The position numbers and the translations under genes are program-made. The notes beneath the pieces are model-generated. The model was not told the origin of the DNA and made no database searches. It saw only the letters and a program-made list of their open reading frames with translations. From an uncultured Eubacteriales bacterium (GTDB lineage: Bacteria > Bacillota > Clostridia > Oscillospirales > Oscillospiraceae), in contig ONVR01000103.1 in assembly GCA_900321335.1 (NCBI GenBank), forward strand, positions 1-8,154: DNA of 8,154 bases, given 5' to 3'. This document shows positions 4,708 through 8,154 of the stretch, one piece after another (positions within the stretch are counted from its first letter, which is position 1; each line of letters opens with the position of its first letter).

Positions 4708-6942
4708 ATGGAAATGACCGATCGATATATTGGAAAATTTCTGGATGAGCGGTACGAGATCATTGAAAAGATCGGTACCGGCGGTATGGCGGTGGTATAC
4801 AAAGCAAGGGATACCCGCCTCAACCGCTACGTCGCCGTCAAGATCCTCAAGGAGGAACTGACTGACGACGAGGAGCTTGTCAGAAGATTCCACACGGAGT
4901 CACAGGCTGTTGCCATGATGTCTCACCCCAATATCGTCTCTGTGTACGATGTCAGCCGCACCGAGAATACGGAGTACATCGTCATGGAGCTCATTGAAGG
5001 CATTACCCTCAAGCAGTACATCAACCGCAAGGGGATCCTCAACTGGAAAGAGACGCTGCACTTCGCCACCCAGATCACCAAGGCGCTCATTCACGCCCAC
5101 TCCAAGGGAATCGTCCACCGGGACATCAAGCCTCACAACATCATGATCCTCCGGGACGGGAGCGTAAAGGTGGCTGACTTCGGCATCGCCCAGCTTCTGA
5201 CCACCCAGAACACCCTGACCAAGCAGGCTCTGGGTTCCGTGCACTATATCTCTCCGGAGCAGGCCAAGGGAGGCCACGTGGATGCCCGCAGCGATATTTA
5301 CTCCGTGGGCGTGGTCATGTATGAGATGCTCACCAGCAGACTGCCCTTTGAGGGGGAGTCCGCTGTGGCCATCGCCATCCAGCACATCAGCTCCATTCCC
5401 CTCATGCCCCGGGAGATCGTACCTGACATCCCCGCCGGTCTGGAGAGCATCACCATGCACGCCATGGAGCCGGATCTGAATCTGCGCTACGCAAGCGCCG
5501 AGGAGCTGCTGCACGATCTGGAGGAGTTCCGGAAGAACCCCATGATCACCTTCAACTATCTCTTCCGCGGCATCCCGGCGGTCAGCAAGGACAACGGGGT
5601 GAAAAAGCCTGTCACGCCCCGCCCCGTACAGCCCCAGAAGGAGCAAAACGGCTCCGTACATACGGGCGACACCGGCGCCCATACGCCTGTGCCGGTAAAA
5701 AACCGGAAGCGCGGCAAGGAGCTGGAGGACGCCTATGAGCTGGAGCGGGAGCAGGAGCAGGAGCAGGCGGATAACGACGAGCTTGACCGGAACTTCTATT
5801 ACCGGGACAAGAACCGCCGGACCCGCAAGACCTCCGGCAGGACCACTCTGTATATCGGCATTGCCGGCGTGCTTGTTTTCGTCATTTTACTGATCGTGCT
5901 CATGTGGAACATGTTTTTGAAGGACATCTTCGATCCCCAGGTCAAAACCGTCGAGGTGCCGAAATTCGTAGGCATGCAGTATACCCAGATCATTCGCAAC
6001 AATGAGTACACGGCCTCCTTCAATTTCCTGGCCGATTACGATTACAGCGACGACTATGCCGAGGGGATCGTCATGGAACAGAGTATCGCCGAGGGGCGCT
6101 CCATGACGGTAACACCGGAAGGCATTGACATCACCCTTACCGTGTCCATGGGCGAAAAGCCCGGCTCCACCATGCAGAATCTTGTGGGCATGGATTACCG
6201 GATCGCCCGGTCCGCCCTGGAAAAGCTCGACCTGGGCCTGGATATCCAGCTGGAGACGGCAGCCAGCGACACCGTGACCAGCGGCTATGTCATCAGCACC
6301 ATTCCCGCCGCGGGAGAGGAACTGACGGAGGGCGGCACGGTGTATATCACCTACAGCACCGGCCCCGAGGTCAAGGAGACCGTTGTCCCCGACGTGACCG
6401 GTGTGAGCCTGACGACCGCCAAATCCAGGCTGGAGGGCAGAAATCTCACCTGGGACGTCACGGAGGTTGAGGACGACGCAGAGGCCGGTACCGTGGTGTA
6501 CCAGGATATCAGCGCCGGCACCAAGGTAAAGGAGAATACGGAGATCAAGCTCCAGGTATCCACCGGTCCGGCGGAGCCTGCGGTGAAAAAAACCACCGTC
6601 CCGGACGTCTTGGGACTGACCCTGGAAAACGCCGCCGCGCGTCTGGAGCGCAACAACCTGGACTACCGTGCGGTTGAGGCGGACAGCGACTCTCCCAAGG
6701 GGACCGTCATCTATCAGAGCTACGGGGAAGGCGCCGAGGTGGAGGAGTGGACCATCGTTGAGCTGAGAGTCTCCAAGGGCCCCGTGAAGCCCGAGCCCGA
6801 GCCTGCCACGCCCACGGATCCCACCACGCCTACGGATCCCACTACGCCTACGGATCCCACCACACCCACGGATCCCACTACGCCCGGGGACAATACGGGT
6901 ACGGATACCGGCGACAATACCACCCCGACCACCGGCGGCTGA
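4708..6942 (+). CDS. prkC: PASTA-domain membrane Ser/Thr protein kinase (PrkC/Stk)
   Basis: PrkC senses muropeptides or lipid II outside the cell through PASTA domains and phosphorylates cytosolic targets. The 744-residue product has a Hanks-type kinase at about 16-277: P-loop IGTGGMAVVYK (22-32), Lys45, Glu64, HRD with Asp139, DFG with Asp157, and SPE (182-184). The activation loop holds Thr165, 166, 169 and 171, like the autophosphorylated threonines of B. subtilis PrkC. A charged linker (about 290-378) with an EQ repeat and a basic end precedes one membrane helix (about 380-402). Outside are four PASTA domains at about 413-482, 483-553, 555-621 and 627-691, then a Pro/Thr/Asp-rich tail (692-744) without an LPXTG sorting motif. 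TAAGGAG at 4693-4699 supports the start. It lies 18 bp after prpC and 1 bp before rsgA. B. subtilis PrkC has three PASTA domains, so this one is slightly longer. Confidence 0.96.
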   Translation: MEMTDRYIGKFLDERYEIIEKIGTGGMAVVYKARDTRLNRYVAVKILKEELTDDEELVRRFHTESQAVAMMSHPNIVSVYDVSRTENTEYIVMELIEGITLKQYINRKGILNWKETLHFATQITKALIHAHSKGIVHRDIKPHNIMILRDGSVKVADFGIAQLLTTQNTLTKQALGSVHYISPEQAKGGHVDARSDIYSVGVVMYEMLTSRLPFEGESAVAIAIQHISSIPLMPREIVPDIPAGLESITMHAMEPDLNLRYASAEELLHDLEEFRKNPMITFNYLFRGIPAVSKDNGVKKPVTPRPVQPQKEQNGSVHTGDTGAHTPVPVKNRKRGKELEDAYELEREQEQEQADNDELDRNFYYRDKNRRTRKTSGRTTLYIGIAGVLVFVILLIVLMWNMFLKDIFDPQVKTVEVPKFVGMQYTQIIRNNEYTASFNFLADYDYSDDYAEGIVMEQSIAEGRSMTVTPEGIDITLTVSMGEKPGSTMQNLVGMDYRIARSALEKLDLGLDIQLETAASDTVTSGYVISTIPAAGEELTEGGTVYITYSTGPEVKETVVPDVTGVSLTTAKSRLEGRNLTWDVTEVEDDAEAGTVVYQDISAGTKVKENTEIKLQVSTGPAEPAVKKTTVPDVLGLTLENAAARLERNNLDYRAVEADSDSPKGTVIYQSYGEGAEVEEWTIVELRVSKGPVKPEPEPATPTDPTTPTDPTTPTDPTTPTDPTTPGDNTGTDTGDNTTPTTGG
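5743..5766 (+). repeat. prkC: GAGCAG hexamer repeat in the PrkC linker
   Basis: Three exact GAGCAG units (5749-5766) follow one GAGCGG unit (5743-5748) and encode EREQEQEQ at residues 346-353. This lies in the cytosolic linker between kinase and membrane helix. Such in-frame hexamers can change copy number by slippage without breaking the reading frame. The segment is probably a disordered or helical charged spacer. Confidence 0.7.
6811..6882 (+). repeat. prkC: Four tandem 18-bp units encoding the PTDPTT tail of PrkC
   Basis: The units at 6811-6828, 6829-6846, 6847-6864 and 6865-6882 follow the pattern CCYACGGATCCCACYACR. They differ only at synonymous third positions, so every unit encodes PTDPTT (residues 702-725). 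The tail continues as PGDNTGTDTGDNTTPTTGG. The sequence is acidic, rich in proline and threonine, and follows the last PASTA domain outside the membrane, so it probably forms an extended stalk in or through the wall. Confidence 0.9.
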
Positions 6943-6943
6943 T

Positions 6944-7840
6944 ATGGCAGAACCGATTCAGGGGACCATTTACAAAGCCCTCAGCGGCTTTTACTACGTG
7001 GCCGCCGAGGGAAAACAGTTCACGTGCCGCGCCCGGGGAAAATTCCGAAAGGAGAAGCAGACCCCGCTGGTGGGGGATCGGGTAATGATCTGTCCGGAGG
7101 CGGACGGCACCGGCACCGTTGACGCCATCCTGCCCCGGAAAAACGTCTTTGTCCGGCCGCCCATTGCCAACATCGACGCCCTTGTGATCATCGTGGCAAA
7201 CGTCATTCCCGTGACGGATCCCTATCTGGTGGACCGTATGACCGCCATCGCCGCCAACAGCGGCTGTGAGAGCATCATCTGCATCAACAAATGCGACCTG
7301 GACCGGGCGGACGAACTTTTTGAGATCTATTCCCGGGCGGGTTTTACGACCCTTCGGGTCAGCGCCGAGACCAAAGACGGGATCCCGGAGCTGTCCGACG
7401 CCATCGCCGGACGCATCTGTGCCTTTACGGGCAACTCCGGCGTGGGCAAGTCCAGCATCCTCAACGCCATGCTGCCGGAGCTGGCGATCCGCACGGGGGA
7501 GGTCAGCGAAAAGCTGGGCAGAGGCCGCCACACCACCCGGCACGTAGAGCTGTTTGCCATGCCAAACGGCGCCATGATCGCCGATACGCCGGGATTTTCC
7601 GCCTTCGACGCGGAACAGGCCGGTGTGATCCTCAAGGACAGGCTGCCCTATGCCTTTCCGGAGTTTGCCCCGTATCTGGAGGAATGTCGATTCACCAACT
7701 GCTCCCACACCGGGGAAAAAGGCTGCGCCGTGCTGGAGGCCCTTGCCCGGGGGGAGATCCAGAGATCCCGCCACGACAGTTATCTGCGCATGTATCGGCA
7801 GGCAAAGCAGATCAACGCCTGGGAGCTTCCCAATCCATAA
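6944..7840 (+). CDS. rsgA: Ribosome small-subunit GTPase RsgA (YjeQ/CpgA)
   Basis: RsgA is a circularly permuted GTPase that checks late 30S subunit assembly, releasing after GTP hydrolysis. The 298-residue product has an N-terminal OB-fold (about 4-68) followed by the permuted G motifs in the expected order: G4 NKCD (115-118), G1 P-loop GNSGVGKSS (163-171), G2 in GRGRHTTRHVE (192-202), and G3 DTPG (214-217). A zinc-binding knuckle with Cys248, Cys253, His255 and Cys261 closes the protein together with C-terminal helices. Only 1 bp separates the prkC stop (6940-6942) from this ATG, and no good ribosome binding site is visible, so translation probably depends on re-initiation after prkC. The B. 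subtilis homologue CpgA is phosphorylated by PrkC, which makes this neighbour a likely substrate. A strong terminator follows the stop. The usual next genes in many Firmicutes, rpe and thiN, are not here. Confidence 0.97.
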   Translation: MAEPIQGTIYKALSGFYYVAAEGKQFTCRARGKFRKEKQTPLVGDRVMICPEADGTGTVDAILPRKNVFVRPPIANIDALVIIVANVIPVTDPYLVDRMTAIAANSGCESIICINKCDLDRADELFEIYSRAGFTTLRVSAETKDGIPELSDAIAGRICAFTGNSGVGKSSILNAMLPELAIRTGEVSEKLGRGRHTTRHVELFAMPNGAMIADTPGFSAFDAEQAGVILKDRLPYAFPEFAPYLEECRFTNCSHTGEKGCAVLEALARGEIQRSRHDSYLRMYRQAKQINAWELPNP

Positions 7841-7846
7841 TCAAAC

Positions 7847-7885
7847 AAACAGGGTATGACAGACGTCATACCCTGTTTTCTATTT
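7847..7885 (+). terminator. Intrinsic terminator after rsgA
   Basis: A perfect 14-bp inverted repeat (7847-7860 AAACAGGGTATGAC and 7865-7878 GTCATACCCTGTTT) with a four-base loop AGAC (7861-7864) begins seven bases after the rsgA stop and runs into a T-rich tract TTTTCTATTTT (7876-7886 including the arm end). It ends the prpC-prkC-rsgA transcript. On the opposite strand the hairpin is followed by GTTTGATTATGG, a much weaker U-tract, but it could still help stop the convergent transporter transcript. Confidence 0.9.
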
Positions 7886-7901
7886 TGCGATCCCATCCGG
7901 C

Positions 7902-8154
7902 CTACGTGCCCATCTGAAACACGATACCGATCACGGCGGAGGCCAGAATAAAAAAGATGGGCTTGCCCTTGATCTTTTTTGTGGCGAAAAAGAGGACCAG
8001 CGCCAGGATCAGTCCCTTCACGGAGATCAGATCCCAGAAGCTGCCCCCGGCCTGATAGGCGTCCACGTGCACGAGGGAGATCCGGACGACCTCCAGTCCC
8101 GCGGCGGCGATCATGGCGAGGGAGGCGGGACGAAGCCCTTTGAACACGGCCTCC
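7902..8154 (-). CDS. Chromate transporter (CHR) family protein, C-terminal part (partial)
   Basis: The reading frame enters from the right edge and stops at 7902-7904 (TAG on the minus strand). It gives 83 residues that begin EAVFKGLRPASLAMIAAAG; the GTG at 8145-8147 lies inside this conserved segment and is not the start. The F-x-G-[LI]-R-P-A motif before a membrane helix is typical of ChrA/CHR domains. Three hydrophobic stretches are visible: around PASLAMIAAAGLEVVRISLV, LISVKGLILALVLFFATK, and PIFFILASAVIGIVF, the usual CHR ending. In Clostridia these are often half-size proteins (about 180-200 residues) made by two adjacent genes, so a partner may lie outside the window. CHR proteins were named for chromate efflux; substrates of clostridial members are mostly unknown. 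The gene is convergent with rsgA and belongs to a different transcript. Confidence 0.78.
   Translation of the reverse strand, partial: EAVFKGLRPASLAMIAAAGLEVVRISLVHVDAYQAGGSFWDLISVKGLILALVLFFATKKIKGKPIFFILASAVIGIVFQMGT

Noticed and set aside
3610..4893. A 427-codon open frame antisense to rlmN, prpC and prkC
   Set aside because: It crosses three genes with clear products, has no sensible ribosome binding site, and shows no domain. Its length follows from codon bias on the other strand.
6811..6882. Short direct repeats that could suggest a CRISPR array
   Set aside because: The units are directly adjacent with no unique spacers, keep the prkC frame, and differ only at synonymous positions, so they are a coding tandem repeat.
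6720..6932. Antisense frame with a repeating VGVVGS hydrophobic sequence
   Set aside because: It is the reverse reading of the PTDPTT repeats in prkC and has no independent support as a membrane protein.
7650..7917. Two short + strand frames over the end of rsgA and the terminator
   Set aside because: They overlap the RsgA zinc-knuckle coding region out of frame and one runs through the terminator hairpin; no motif or ribosome binding site supports them.

Overview
The window (8,154 bp, visibly GC-rich, with short spacers and strong AGGAGG-type ribosome binding sites) looks like chromosomal DNA from a high-GC anaerobic Firmicute of the class Clostridia, most likely near the Oscillospiraceae. 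The basis is gene order (priA-def-fmt-rsmB-rlmN-prpC-prkC-rsgA, a classic Firmicutes block), a PASTA-type PrkC kinase, and protein style. The genus assignment is inference.

Layout. Bases 1-90 hold the last 29 codons of priA. From 110 to 3898 four translation genes run on the + strand with stop/start overlaps or very short gaps: def (peptide deformylase), fmt (Met-tRNA formyltransferase), rsmB (16S rRNA m5C methyltransferase) and rlmN (23S rRNA/tRNA m2A methyltransferase, radical SAM). A 56-bp gap follows, the only sizeable gap inside the block. It holds an AT-rich promoter-like stretch and a near-perfect 29-bp palindrome directly before the prpC ribosome binding site. Then come prpC (PP2C phosphatase), prkC (membrane Ser/Thr kinase with four PASTA domains and a repetitive Pro/Thr/Asp tail) and rsgA (30S assembly GTPase), ending at a strong intrinsic terminator. 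From 7902 to the window end, convergent on the - strand, lies the C-terminal part of a chromate-transporter-family membrane protein, which marks the edge of the conserved block.

How the genes work together. Fmt and Def are the two ends of the bacterial formyl-methionine cycle. RsmB, RlmN and RsgA modify or mature ribosomal RNA and ribosomal subunits. PrpC and PrkC are a phosphatase/kinase pair that reads cell-wall state, and in Bacillus subtilis the RsgA homologue (CpgA) is a known PrkC substrate. The window is therefore a translation and ribosome-maturation cluster joined to a wall-sensing phosphorylation switch. I see no mobile element, RNA gene, CRISPR array or defence system, and no convincing sign of a wholly new system. 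The points most worth a second look are the palindrome before prpC and the repeat-built tail of PrkC.
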